The notes under the pieces: generated by a model | Told to the model about the DNA's origin: nothing | Database searches by the model: none | The model's input: only the letters and a program-made list of their open reading frames with translations | Program-made: the position numbers and the translations under genes | Shown here: positions 1 to 8,164 of the stretch, one piece after another | Layout: each line of letters begins with the position of its first letter | How positions within the stretch are numbered: position 1 is the first letter of the stretch | Source of the DNA: Pontimicrobium sp. SW4 | GTDB lineage: Bacteria; Bacteroidota; Bacteroidia; Flavobacteriales; Flavobacteriaceae | Assembly (NCBI RefSeq): GCF_039954625.1 | Contig: NZ_CP157199.1 | Location: forward strand, 434,001-498,000 | Direction of reading: 5' to 3' | DNA: 64,000 bases

Positions 1-897
1 GTTTCAAATTCGTTGGAAGAATTGCAGGAGATTGATAAAAAATACACTTCGTATTTAGCTTTTACCATAAACGATTTTATTAGGCAAAACAGTATTAGGA
101 ATTTAGACGCAATTTGTTCTCATGGTCATACCGCATTGCATCAACCTGAAAATGGATTGACTTACCAAATAGGGAATCAAGAGGGAATTTGTAAATTAAT
201 TGGAAAGACAGTAGTCTGCGATTTCCGAATTCAAGATGTTAAACTTGGAGGACAAGGAGCTCCTTTAGTGCCTATTGGTGATCAATTATTATTTCATGAC
301 TATGATTTTTGCGTCAATTTAGGAGGCTTTGCAAATATTTCTTATCAAGTAGGTGGTAGTAGGATTGCCTATGATATTTGCCCAGTGAATATTGTACTTA
401 ATTATTATGTTAAAAAACTAGGGTTAAGATATGACGACAAAGGTAGTTTGGCTTCAAAAGGACAATTAAACCGTGAACTTTTAGATCAACTAAACAAACT
501 AGAATACTACAAAGAAAAAGCTCCAAAATCTTTGGGATTAGAATGGGTTATTTCTAAAGTCTTTCCTTTAATTGATTCATTTGGATTAGAGATTAAAGAT
601 ATACTAAGAACATTTATAGAGCACACAGCAATTCAAATAAATAATGAGTTAAATCAAAAGACAAATGCTAGTGTACTATTTACTGGAGGAGGTGTTTATA
701 ATTCATTTTTAATGAAGCGGATATCTCACTTTAGCTTTAATAAAATTACAAAACCATCAGACGAAATAATAGAATATAAGGAAGCACTGATTTTTGGTCT
801 ATTGGGAGTTCTTAAATTACGTGGAGAAAATAACTGTTTGAGTAGTGTTACTGGTGCTAAACATAATCATAGTTCAGGTAATATTTTTATACCATAA
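1..897 (+). CDS. anmK: anhydro-N-acetylmuramic acid kinase (5' end outside window)
   Basis: Cytosolic sugar kinase that hydrolyses and phosphorylates 1,6-anhydro-N-acetylmuramic acid to MurNAc-6-phosphate during murein recycling. The frame is open from base 1, so the gene starts outside the window; about 298 residues remain of a family length near 360-370, so roughly the first 65-70 residues are missing. Visible family motifs are SHGHTALHQP, DVKLGGQGAPLVPIGD, VNLGGFANISY, YDICPVNIVLNYY and TGGGVYNSFL near the end, typical of the ASKHA-fold AnmK family. A TTG at 13 is only an internal codon. The gene is followed by a 151-base gap, so it seems to end its own transcription unit. Confidence 0.93.
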   Translation, partial: VSNSLEELQEIDKKYTSYLAFTINDFIRQNSIRNLDAICSHGHTALHQPENGLTYQIGNQEGICKLIGKTVVCDFRIQDVKLGGQGAPLVPIGDQLLFHDYDFCVNLGGFANISYQVGGSRIAYDICPVNIVLNYYVKKLGLRYDDKGSLASKGQLNRELLDQLNKLEYYKEKAPKSLGLEWVISKVFPLIDSFGLEIKDILRTFIEHTAIQINNELNQKTNASVLFTGGGVYNSFLMKRISHFSFNKITKPSDEIIEYKEALIFGLLGVLKLRGENNCLSSVTGAKHNHSSGNIFIP

Positions 898-934
898 ATT
901 TTTGCTAAATTAATACATAAGAATATTAGTTTTT

Positions 935-942
935 TATATTTG
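935..942 (+). promoter_or_regulatory. putative -7 element (TATATTTG) upstream of the dehydrogenase gene
   Basis: A perfect match to the Bacteroidota -7 consensus TAnnTTTG lies in the gap after anmK, about 106 bases before the start at 1049. I see no TTG at the usual 17-23 base distance upstream, so this is a partial promoter match in AT-rich DNA. Confidence 0.4.
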
Positions 943-1048
943 TTATTCAGTAATAATTAAAACATTTTAAAGATGAATCAGCTTTAGCTACGCAGAGAGA
1001 AACATAGGAGAAAAATTAAAATAAGTTAAAGAATCATCAACATAAAAA

Positions 1049-2275
1049 ATGAAAGAATTATTAAACAAATACGAAAATAAAGCACCAGAAATAGTATTTA
1101 ATTGGAAAGATCCAGAAACTGAAGCAGAAGGGTGGACAGTAATAAACTCATTACGAGGAGGTGCCGCAGGTGGAGGAACTAGAATGCGTAAAGGACTTGA
1201 TATGAATGAGGTTTTGTCGTTGGCAAAAACCATGGAAATTAAGTTCACCGTTTCTGGACCAGCTATTGGAGGCGCAAAATCTGGAATAAATTTTGACCCT
1301 AAAGATCCTCGAAAAAAAGGAGTTTTAGAGCGTTGGTATAAAGCCGTTTCTCCATTATTGAAAAGTTACTATGGAACAGGAGGTGACTTAAATGTTGATG
1401 AAATTCATGAAGTTATTCCAATTACTGAAGAATCAGGTGTATGGCATCCACAAGAGGGGGTTTTTAATGGATATTTTAAACCAACGGAAGCAGATAAAAT
1501 TAATCGAATAGGTCAATTAAGACATGGTGTTATAAAGGTTATTGAAAACCCAGATTATTCTCCTGATGTTTCAAGAAAATTGACAGTTGCAGATATGATT
1601 ACTGGTTTTGGTGTCGCTATTGCAGTAAAACACTATTACGAAATTTATGGAGGATCTATAGTTGGAAAGCGAGCAGTTGTACAAGGCTTTGGAAATGTAG
1701 GTGCAGCAGCAGCCTTCTATTTAGCGCAAATGAAAGCAAAGGTGGTGGGAATTATTGATATTACTGGAGGTATTATAAATGAAAACGGATTTAGTTTTGA
1801 AGAAATCACTAACTTGTTTCTTGAAAAAACAGGAAACACACTTGAAAGCGATAATTTAATTCCGTTTGAAGAAGTTAGCAGTAAAATATGGTCACTCGAA
1901 ACAGAAATATTTGCACCTTGTGCCGCATCACGATTAATAACAAAAGAGCAAATAGATTCTATGATAGAAAGTGGATTAGAAGTTATTTCGTGTGGAGCTA
2001 ATGTGCCATTTGCTGATAAAGAGATTTTCTTTGGATCAATAATGGAATTTACTGATAGTAAGGTAAGTCTTATTCCAGATTTTATTTCTAATTGCGGAAT
2101 GGCTAGAGTTTTTGCGTATTTTATGGAACGACGAGTAGAGATGACAGATGATGCTATTTTTGAGGATACGTCAAGTATTATAAAAACTGCTATTCAGAAT
2201 ATATACAATCACAATCATCATAAAACAGAATTAAGTAAAACCGCTTTCACTTTAGCATTAAGTGAGCTTGTGTAA
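1049..2275 (+). CDS. Glu/Leu/Phe/Val family amino-acid dehydrogenase
   Basis: NAD(P)-dependent oxidative deaminase of the Glu/Leu/Phe/Val dehydrogenase family, interconverting an amino acid and its 2-oxo acid in the cytosol. The substrate domain shows RGGAAGGGTRMR, then GPAIGGAKSGI with the catalytic lysine and GTGGDLNVDE with the catalytic aspartate (about residues 30-120). The Rossmann domain has the VVQGFGNVGAAAAFYLA dinucleotide-binding motif near residue 210. At 408 residues it is longer than leucine dehydrogenases (about 365) and shorter than typical glutamate dehydrogenases (about 450), so the substrate cannot be fixed by reading. nhaD follows after 18 bases and is probably co-transcribed. 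The family call is firm; the exact substrate is unknown. Confidence 0.87.
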   Translation: MKELLNKYENKAPEIVFNWKDPETEAEGWTVINSLRGGAAGGGTRMRKGLDMNEVLSLAKTMEIKFTVSGPAIGGAKSGINFDPKDPRKKGVLERWYKAVSPLLKSYYGTGGDLNVDEIHEVIPITEESGVWHPQEGVFNGYFKPTEADKINRIGQLRHGVIKVIENPDYSPDVSRKLTVADMITGFGVAIAVKHYYEIYGGSIVGKRAVVQGFGNVGAAAAFYLAQMKAKVVGIIDITGGIINENGFSFEEITNLFLEKTGNTLESDNLIPFEEVSSKIWSLETEIFAPCAASRLITKEQIDSMIESGLEVISCGANVPFADKEIFFGSIMEFTDSKVSLIPDFISNCGMARVFAYFMERRVEMTDDAIFEDTSSIIKTAIQNIYNHNHHKTELSKTAFTLALSELV

Positions 2276-2293
2276 TTAAAAACTAGCAACAAT

Positions 2294-3688
2294 ATGGAAT
2301 CAGCAATTATCATTGTATTTATAGTAGGTTATTTAGCAATAACATTAGAGCACAATATAAAAATAGACAAACTCATTCCAGCCTTAGTCATGATGGCTAT
2401 TAGTTGGGCACTTATTTCTTTAGGGATAGATGCTTTTCCACAGTGGTTTGATTCTGCAAATCACGGACTAGTTGAAGGCTATGCGTCTCTAGATCATGAG
2501 AATAGGATGCATTTGATGGAAGAAACCTTATTACATCATTTAGGTAAAACTTCTGAAATTTTAGTTTTTCTATTAGGAGCAATGACCATTGTTGAAATCA
2601 TTGATTACTTTGATGGCTTTTCTACCATAAAAAGCTTTATTAAAACAAAGAAGAAATCAAAAATCCTATGGATATTTGCAGGTTTGGCATTTATTCTTTC
2701 TGCAATTATTGATAACCTAACTGCTACAATTGTACTTATTTCAATTTTGCAAAAAATAGTAAAAGATAGAAGCGTACGTATTTGGTATGCAGGCTTAATT
2801 ATTATAGCGGCAAATGCAGGTGGAGCATGGTCTCCAATTGGAGATGTAACCACTACAATGCTTTGGATAGGAAATAAAGTTAGTACAGGTCATTTAATAG
2901 GGTATTTATTATTGCCATCATTCGTTTGTATGTTTGTACCAACACTAATTGCGTCATTTTTACCAGCTTTTAAAGGGCATCTGGAAATTGAGGAAAGTGA
3001 TGAAGATAAACCTAAGAGCAAGTTTAGTTCAACAATGTTATTTTTAGGTTTAGCTGCAATTGTTTCTGTACCAATTTTTAAAGTAGTGACGCACTTACCA
3101 CCTTATGTTGGTATGATGTTAGCTTTAGGTGTTGTGGCTATTTTTGCAGAAATATATAGTAACTCTAAGTTTAGTTTAACTGTTATAGATAATGAAGAAA
3201 GCGAAGATTATGCACATCATAGTCCTGTGCATCATTCATTGTCTAAAATTGAATTACCAAGTATTTTATTTTTCTTAGGAATATTAATGGCTGTTGCAGC
3301 ATTGGAATCATTGGGAATTTTATTTGGCTTCGCAAACACATTACAAGAAACAACACCTATGTTGGGAACAGAATTACATAGTGAAGGAGTTTCAGATTTA
3401 GTCGTATTATTATTAGGGGTTGGTTCGGCAGTTATTGATAATGTGCCATTGGTAGCAGCTAGTTTAGGTATGTTCTCTGAGCCAATGGATAACGAATTAT
3501 GGCACTTTATTGCTTATTCGGCAGGAACAGGTGGTAGTATGTTAATAATAGGTTCTGCTGCTGGTGTTGTAGCTATGGGAATGGAGAAAATTGATTTTTT
3601 CTGGTATTTAAAGAAGATAGCTTGGTTAGCACTACTCGGATTCTTAGCTGGAGCTGCAGTTTTCTTTTTTACAAGAACACTGTTTTAA
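2294..3688 (+). CDS. nhaD: Na+/H+ antiporter NhaD
   Basis: Inner-membrane sodium:proton antiporter of the NhaD branch of the ion-transporter superfamily, exporting Na+ in exchange for protons. The 464-residue protein is largely hydrophobic, with many membrane segments; family-type motifs are AIIDNLTATIVLI (about residues 135-150) and GGAWSPIGDVTTTMLW (about 175-192), and a second IDNVPLVAASLG repeat lies near residue 380. A hydrophilic, histidine-containing loop (ESEDYAHHSPVHHS, about residue 305) separates the halves. It follows the dehydrogenase by 18 bases. Sodium export suits a marine organism, which is inference. Confidence 0.9.
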   Translation: MESAIIIVFIVGYLAITLEHNIKIDKLIPALVMMAISWALISLGIDAFPQWFDSANHGLVEGYASLDHENRMHLMEETLLHHLGKTSEILVFLLGAMTIVEIIDYFDGFSTIKSFIKTKKKSKILWIFAGLAFILSAIIDNLTATIVLISILQKIVKDRSVRIWYAGLIIIAANAGGAWSPIGDVTTTMLWIGNKVSTGHLIGYLLLPSFVCMFVPTLIASFLPAFKGHLEIEESDEDKPKSKFSSTMLFLGLAAIVSVPIFKVVTHLPPYVGMMLALGVVAIFAEIYSNSKFSLTVIDNEESEDYAHHSPVHHSLSKIELPSILFFLGILMAVAALESLGILFGFANTLQETTPMLGTELHSEGVSDLVVLLLGVGSAVIDNVPLVAASLGMFSEPMDNELWHFIAYSAGTGGSMLIIGSAAGVVAMGMEKIDFFWYLKKIAWLALLGFLAGAAVFFFTRTLF

Positions 3689-3741
3689 AATACTTTATTT
3701 AAAAATCAATCGTTATTATTCAAAATCTAACAATATAATAT

Positions 3742-4446
3742 ATGTTATATACAGCAATTTTAAAAACTGTTCAAGAAGGAGCAGAACTAATTACTGATGG
3801 CGAATCTACCGAAAAGACCCTGTCTATTATAGAGCTTATTAAAAGCGGTGGAACTGCGGGACAAATTATAATTCTTTTGTTATTTGTATTGCTGCTTGTT
3901 GCAAGCTATATTTATTTTGAACGCTTGTTTGCAATTAAATCGGCTTCAAAAGTAGATACAAATTTTATGAATCAAATTAAAGATCATGTATCTAATGGTA
4001 AAATTGATTCAGCTCAAGTGTTATGTGCACAAGTAAATTCACCAGTATCCCGATTAATTAGTAAAGGAATTTCTAGAATTGGGAAACCTTTAGAAGATAT
4101 TAATACGGCTATAGAAAATGCTGGGCGTTTAGAAGTTTACGGACTAGAAAAAAATGTAAGTGTACTTGCAACTATTTCTGGAGCAGCACCAATGATTGGG
4201 TTTCTTGGTACAGTTGTTGGAATGATATTAGCAATATTCGAACTTGCAAATGCAGGAGGAACCATTCAAATGGATGTTCTAGCTAGTGGTTTGTATACAG
4301 CGATGACGACTACAGTAGCTGGTTTGATTGTTGGAATTGTGAGTTACATATGTTATAATCATTTAGTAGCTAGGACGAATAAGGTCATACATCAAATGGA
4401 AGCTAATTCGGTTGAATTTTTAGACCTTCTAAACGAACCTATTTAG
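3742..4446 (+). CDS. exbB: MotA/TolQ/ExbB proton channel family protein
   Basis: Inner-membrane proton-channel subunit that, with ExbD, uses the proton motive force to energise TonB (or a Tol-like partner). 234 residues with three membrane segments near 42-60, 135-160 and 182-208; the family core GAAPMIGFLGTVVGMI and the conserved AMTTTVAGLIVGI are intact. Three bases separate it from exbD, and a TonB-like gene follows, so the ExbB assignment is preferred over MotA or TolQ. The first 35 residues form a hydrophilic leader before the first membrane segment. Confidence 0.88.
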   Translation: MLYTAILKTVQEGAELITDGESTEKTLSIIELIKSGGTAGQIIILLLFVLLLVASYIYFERLFAIKSASKVDTNFMNQIKDHVSNGKIDSAQVLCAQVNSPVSRLISKGISRIGKPLEDINTAIENAGRLEVYGLEKNVSVLATISGAAPMIGFLGTVVGMILAIFELANAGGTIQMDVLASGLYTAMTTTVAGLIVGIVSYICYNHLVARTNKVIHQMEANSVEFLDLLNEPI

Positions 4447-4449
4447 TAT

Positions 4450-4845
4450 ATGGATATAAGAGGAAGAAATAAAGTAACACCAGAATTCAATATGTCATCA
4501 ATGACAGATATTGTTTTCTTGTTATTGATATTTTTTATGCTAGCGTCTACTTTGGTTACCACAAGTGCGATTGATATTTTATTACCAAAAGCAAGTGGAA
4601 AAACGCAAAATAAAAAGTCAGTATCTGTTAGTATAAAAAAAGACTTGACCTATTATATAGACCAAAAACGTGTAGGTGAAAGTGTATTAGAAAATCAATT
4701 AATAGCTGCTTTATCTAATGAAGAATCTCCAACTATTGTTTTAAGAGCTGAAAAATCGGTACCAGTAGACAATGTTGTAAAGGTCATGGATATTGCAAAT
4801 CGTAACAAGTTTAAAGTGATATTAGCGGTAAAACCGAACAATTAA
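4450..4845 (+). CDS. exbD: biopolymer transporter ExbD
   Basis: Partner of ExbB in the proton-driven motor. 131 residues: a short cytoplasmic N-terminus, one membrane segment at about 18-40 containing the functional aspartate (SSMTDIVFLLLIFFML, D20), and a periplasmic domain ending in LRAEKSVPVDNVVKVMDIANRN, the usual ExbD/TolR fold. Its length matches the family. It lies 3 bases after exbB and 12 bases before the TonB-like gene, forming one operon. Confidence 0.9.
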   Translation: MDIRGRNKVTPEFNMSSMTDIVFLLLIFFMLASTLVTTSAIDILLPKASGKTQNKKSVSVSIKKDLTYYIDQKRVGESVLENQLIAALSNEESPTIVLRAEKSVPVDNVVKVMDIANRNKFKVILAVKPNN

Positions 4846-4857
4846 GATTGAAGTTGA

Positions 4858-5706
4858 ATGAAATTGTATTTTAAAACTAAACATGAAAAAGATTCAGCAA
4901 GAATTACGACGCTTATTGCGGTAATTTTGGTGCTGGTTATTTTTATTGTTGGCCCAACATATTTAGATCCACCAGAGGAATATGGCGTAGCTGTAAACTT
5001 TGGAACTACCGATTTTGGTAGTGGTCGCATTCAACCCAAAGAACCTATAAAATCTGAGCAAGTAGCCAAAAAACCACCTCAAAAAGTTGAAGAGTCAAAA
5101 CCAGTTCCTTCTGAACCAAAAGAAGTTAAGGAAGAGGTAATGACGAGTGAGGATGCTGAAGCTATCGCTATTAAAAAGCAAAAAGCTGAAGAAGCTAGAA
5201 AGAAAGCTGAAGTAGATGCAAAAGCAAAAAAAGAAGCTGAACGTATTGAAAAGGAACGTAAAGAACAAGAAGCTAAAAAGAAGCGATTAGACGACCTTAT
5301 TGGAGGTATTGGAAAATCGGATGGCACAGATTCTGGTAGTGAAGGTGACGATAATAGAGCAGGAGATAAAGGACAATTAAATGGTGACCCATATGCACCA
5401 AGTTACTTTGGTGAACCTGGAGCTGGCGGAGGAGGAAGTGGTTATGGATTACGAGGTAGAGGAAGACCATCTAAATCTAAAGTACTTCCTGAATGTAATG
5501 AAGAAGGTAAAGTTGTTGTCGAAATTCATGTAAATAGACAAGGAAACGTAGTTAATGCTATTCCTGGTAAAAGAGGAACTACAGGAGTAAGTTGTCTATA
5601 CGATGCTGCTAAAAAAACAGCTTTGACTTATAAATGGCCTGCCGATTCCAAGGCACCTGTAAAACAAGTTGGTTTTGTAGTTATTAACTTTAGTGTTACA
5701 CAATAA
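4858..5706 (+). CDS. TonB-like energy transducer
   Basis: Periplasm-spanning protein that couples the ExbBD motor to outer-membrane receptors. 282 residues: cytoplasmic N-terminus, membrane anchor at about 16-34, a Pro/Glu/Lys segment (about 55-90), a strongly charged Lys/Glu/Ala coiled-coil or rigid helix (about 92-147), a Gly-rich hinge (about 180-200), and a C-terminal TonB-like domain (about 205-282) with VVVEIHVNRQGNV and KQVGFVVINF. Two cysteines (LPECNE, VSCLYD) lie in this last domain. The helix resembles TolA linkers, but the operon and the C-terminal domain favour TonB. Its stop is one base before the folC start. Confidence 0.85.
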   Translation: MKLYFKTKHEKDSARITTLIAVILVLVIFIVGPTYLDPPEEYGVAVNFGTTDFGSGRIQPKEPIKSEQVAKKPPQKVEESKPVPSEPKEVKEEVMTSEDAEAIAIKKQKAEEARKKAEVDAKAKKEAERIEKERKEQEAKKKRLDDLIGGIGKSDGTDSGSEGDDNRAGDKGQLNGDPYAPSYFGEPGAGGGGSGYGLRGRGRPSKSKVLPECNEEGKVVVEIHVNRQGNVVNAIPGKRGTTGVSCLYDAAKKTALTYKWPADSKAPVKQVGFVVINFSVTQ

Positions 5707-5707
5707 C

Positions 5708-6925
5708 ATGAACTATAGTGATACTGTAAATTGGATGTTTAGCCAATTACCAATGTATCAAAATAAAGGTAAGGTTGCTTTTAAAAAAGACCTTACAAAT
5801 ACGCTGGCTTTATCTAAACACCTAAATCATCCCGAAAAGAAGTTTAAATCCATTCATGTAGCAGGAACCAACGGTAAAGGTTCAACTAGCCATATGATTG
5901 CTTCGGTGTTGCAAGAAGCTGGTTATAAAGTTGGTTTGTACACCTCTCCACATTTAAAAGATTTTAGGGAGCGTATAAAAGTAAATGGCAATGTTGTTAG
6001 TAAACAGTTTGTTATTCAATTTATAAAGCGTAATAAAACGTTTTTAGAAAACCATAGTTTGTCTTTTTTTGAAATGACGGTTGGAATGGCTTTCGATTAT
6101 TTTGCAAAACAAAAAGTGGATATCGCTATTATTGAAGTTGGATTAGGAGGACGATTAGATTCTACCAATATTATTACTCCAGAAGTATCAGTAATTACGA
6201 ATATTGGACTCGATCACACACAATTTTTGGGAGATACATTAGAGTTAATAGCATATGAAAAAGCAGGGGTTATTAAACCAAATATTCCTGTTGTTATAGG
6301 TGAAATGCAAAAAGAGACTACGCCTATTTTTAGGAGAATAGCCAAAGAAAATAATGCTCCTATTTATTTTGCAGACCAAACTATAAACAAAACATACGAA
6401 TCTGATTTAAAAGGAAGCTATCAAGCAAAAAATATAAAAACAGTTACTCAGGTTTTAACTGTTTTACAACCATTAGGAATTCATATGTCTGAAAAGCAAA
6501 TTATTAAGGGTTTCAATAACGTTGTAAATAACACTGGTTTATTAGGTCGTTGGCAAACATTGCAATATGGTCCTAAGATTATTTGTGATACGGCTCATAA
6601 CAGGGAAGGACTTACGTATGTAATGCAGCAACTAGCAAAAGAAGAATTTAACAAACTACATTTGGTAATAGGGATGGTAAACGATAAAGATGTAGACTCT
6701 ATTATAGAGTTGTTTCCAAAAGAGGCGACTTATTATTTTTGTAAGCCAAATATTCCAAGAGGTTTAGATGCAACTATTTTAAAGCAACATTTTAGTGTGA
6801 AAAGTTACAAAGGAGAAGCATATCAATCGGTAGATGAAGCACTTGAGTTTGCAAAAAAACAGGCAAAAAATGAGGACCTTATTTATGTTGGAGGAAGTAC
6901 ATTTGTTGTTGCCGAAATTATTTAG
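5708..6925 (+). CDS. folC: folylpolyglutamate/dihydrofolate synthase
   Basis: Cytosolic ATP-dependent Mur-ligase-fold enzyme adding glutamate to (dihydro)folate. The P-loop HVAGTNGKGSTSHM is near residue 54, followed by GLYTSPHLKDFRERI, the DIAIIEVGLGGRLDSTN motif and NIGLDHTQFLGDT; the C-terminal domain has IICDTAHNREGL and ends in YVGGSTFVVAE. I chose ATG at 5708, one base after the tonB stop, giving 405 residues; an in-frame GTG at 5693 would overlap tonB. It is the last gene of the exbB-exbD-tonB operon. Confidence 0.93.
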   Translation: MNYSDTVNWMFSQLPMYQNKGKVAFKKDLTNTLALSKHLNHPEKKFKSIHVAGTNGKGSTSHMIASVLQEAGYKVGLYTSPHLKDFRERIKVNGNVVSKQFVIQFIKRNKTFLENHSLSFFEMTVGMAFDYFAKQKVDIAIIEVGLGGRLDSTNIITPEVSVITNIGLDHTQFLGDTLELIAYEKAGVIKPNIPVVIGEMQKETTPIFRRIAKENNAPIYFADQTINKTYESDLKGSYQAKNIKTVTQVLTVLQPLGIHMSEKQIIKGFNNVVNNTGLLGRWQTLQYGPKIICDTAHNREGLTYVMQQLAKEEFNKLHLVIGMVNDKDVDSIIELFPKEATYYFCKPNIPRGLDATILKQHFSVKSYKGEAYQSVDEALEFAKKQAKNEDLIYVGGSTFVVAEII

Positions 6926-6942
6926 AAAATTATTTAAAAATG

Positions 6943-6973
6943 TTTGTTAGATTAAAAAACTGACTTATATTTG
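6943..6973 (+). promoter_or_regulatory. promoter of tRNA-Val (TTTG, 19 bp, TATATTTG)
   Basis: A -33 element TTTG at 6943-6946 and a -7 element TATATTTG at 6966-6973 are separated by 19 bases, an exact fit to the Bacteroidota housekeeping promoter. Transcription would start near 6980, a few bases before the tRNA at 6988. Confidence 0.8.
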
Positions 6974-6987
6974 CAGTCCTATATTTA

Positions 6988-7062
6988 GGGCGCGTAGCTC
7001 AGTTGGTTCAGAGCACTTGGTTTACACCCAAGGGGTCAGGGGTTCGAATCCCTTCGCGCCCA
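6988..7062 (+). tRNA. tRNA-Val (anticodon TAC)
   Basis: Complete cloverleaf: acceptor GGGCGCG/CGCGCCC (6988-6994 with 7055-7061), D arm GCTC...GAGC, anticodon stem CTTGG/CCAAG with loop TTTACAC and anticodon TAC at 7023-7025, T arm AGGGG-TTCGAAT-CCCTT, discriminator A. CCA is not encoded. It has its own promoter upstream and a terminator just downstream, so it is a monocistronic tRNA gene. Confidence 0.97.
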
Positions 7063-7070
7063 CAGAAACA

Positions 7071-7102
7071 AAAAACGCAACATGAAAATGTTGCGTTTTT
7101 TT
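7071..7102 (+). terminator. rho-independent terminator of tRNA-Val
   Basis: The stem AACGCAACAT / ATGTTGCGTT closes a short GAAA loop and is followed by a run of T (7096-7102). It starts nine bases after the tRNA. Confidence 0.85.
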
Positions 7103-7162
7103 ATAAATTAATTTACCTAATTATTTAATAATTTGACTTCATCATATATTTTTGAAGTTAGT

Positions 7163-7702
7163 TTAATTTTTTTCAAAAGTTTTAGGAATTTTATTAACCT
7201 CGGTTTCTCGATCAAATGTCCAAGAAATAATCCACCACCTATTTTGGTCATAATATAGTTGTACACTGTTTATTCCTCTTCTTTCAACGGGACCATTCTT
7301 TTTAAGCCTTGTTTCGTATGTGCTCCAGACATGGGCAATATTACCAAAAATTCTAACTTCTCTATTGATTTCGTTTTCATAAAAAGCAGTGGTAGCGACC
7401 ATTTGATCTGTTTCGCCATGAAAATCGTTTAAAGTCATTGTTACATATTCATACTTTCCATCTTTTTTTAAAGGAAAAGAATATATGGCATTTGGACTAT
7501 GCAAGGAATGATCTCTTTCCCATTGCCTAATTTCTCCTGCTTCACCTGATACAGCTTCATAAGTAGCCTTCATAATTCCATTAATGGTGGATACATCTTC
7601 TTTTAAAGGGTAAGAGATTTTGGCTGTGTTCTTTTGTTGGGCATTTGTACTTGATAAAGTAACTGTTGTTAATACTATTGCCATAATAATTACTTTTTTC
7701 AT
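7163..7702 (-). CDS. exported NTF2/SnoaL-like protein
   Basis: 179 residues with a signal peptide (positions 1-21, ending SSTNA before QQ). The mature part looks like an NTF2/SnoaL-like alpha+beta domain: an N-terminal helix region, a strand with EYVTMTLNDF, then the typical IFGNIAHVWSTYETRL and a VQLYYDQNRWWIISWTFDRE strand pair. Such proteins may be enzymes or ligand binders; nothing here fixes a substrate. It lies downstream of the LytTR gene on the same strand with a 115-base gap. The function is unknown; the fold call is by pattern. Confidence 0.7.
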   Translation of the reverse strand: MKKVIIMAIVLTTVTLSSTNAQQKNTAKISYPLKEDVSTINGIMKATYEAVSGEAGEIRQWERDHSLHSPNAIYSFPLKKDGKYEYVTMTLNDFHGETDQMVATTAFYENEINREVRIFGNIAHVWSTYETRLKKNGPVERRGINSVQLYYDQNRWWIISWTFDRETEVNKIPKTFEKN

Positions 7703-7817
7703 TGTTCTAGTTTTAATAATGAACAGTAAAAGTAGATTTATGATAAACTGGTTGAAACTTTTTTATATAGTTAGAATAAACTATTATTTAGTATGTCTTT
7801 GTTTCTATTTAAGTTGA

Positions 7818-8144
7818 TTAAAGCATCAATTTATTTAAGGCATTTTTTAAACATTCTCTATAGCTTTTTGCAACAGAAATTTTTAATCCTTTTAGTGAAA
7901 CTTGATTACCTTCAAAAAGGTCAACATTGGTTAAGTTAATAATATATGAGTTGTGAACTCGCATAAATTCGTTAGGTAGACTTTCAATTAAATCTTTTAA
8001 AGTTTTATAGTAAATATATTTCTTTGTATTGATGGTGTAAATTTTCACATAGTTTCCAAGACCTTTAATTATAGTGATATCACTATAAAAAAGTTTAACT
8101 AATTTTTTATCTGTTTTTATAAAGGTGAATGTTCGTTTCTCCAT
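7818..8144 (-). CDS. stand-alone LytTR DNA-binding domain protein
   Basis: 108 residues made almost entirely of one LytTR domain, with no receiver domain or membrane part. Recognisable features are the N-terminal ITIIKGLGNYVKIYT, then YYKTLKDLIESLP, the family motif FMRVHNSYIINL and a C-terminal VAKSYRECLKNAL where canonical domains have a Ser-x-x-Tyr basic helix. I chose ATG at 8144 (MEKRTF); a TTG at 8168 would overlap the end of murF. The start is 20 bases past the murF stop, so it may be co-transcribed with murF. The regulon and any sensing partner are unknown. Confidence 0.78.
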   Translation of the reverse strand: MEKRTFTFIKTDKKLVKLFYSDITIIKGLGNYVKIYTINTKKYIYYKTLKDLIESLPNEFMRVHNSYIINLTNVDLFEGNQVSLKGLKISVAKSYRECLKNALNKLML

Positions 8145-8164
8145 TGTAGTGATTATGTAGCTCG

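Noticed and set aside
988..1248. 86-residue minus-strand frame opposite the dehydrogenase
   Set aside because: It lies antisense to a well-supported coding region and resembles no protein.
5079..5327. Minus-strand Ser/Ala/Phe-rich frame inside the TonB-like gene
   Set aside because: It is the antisense of the Lys/Glu/Ala helix of TonB; no start region or homology.
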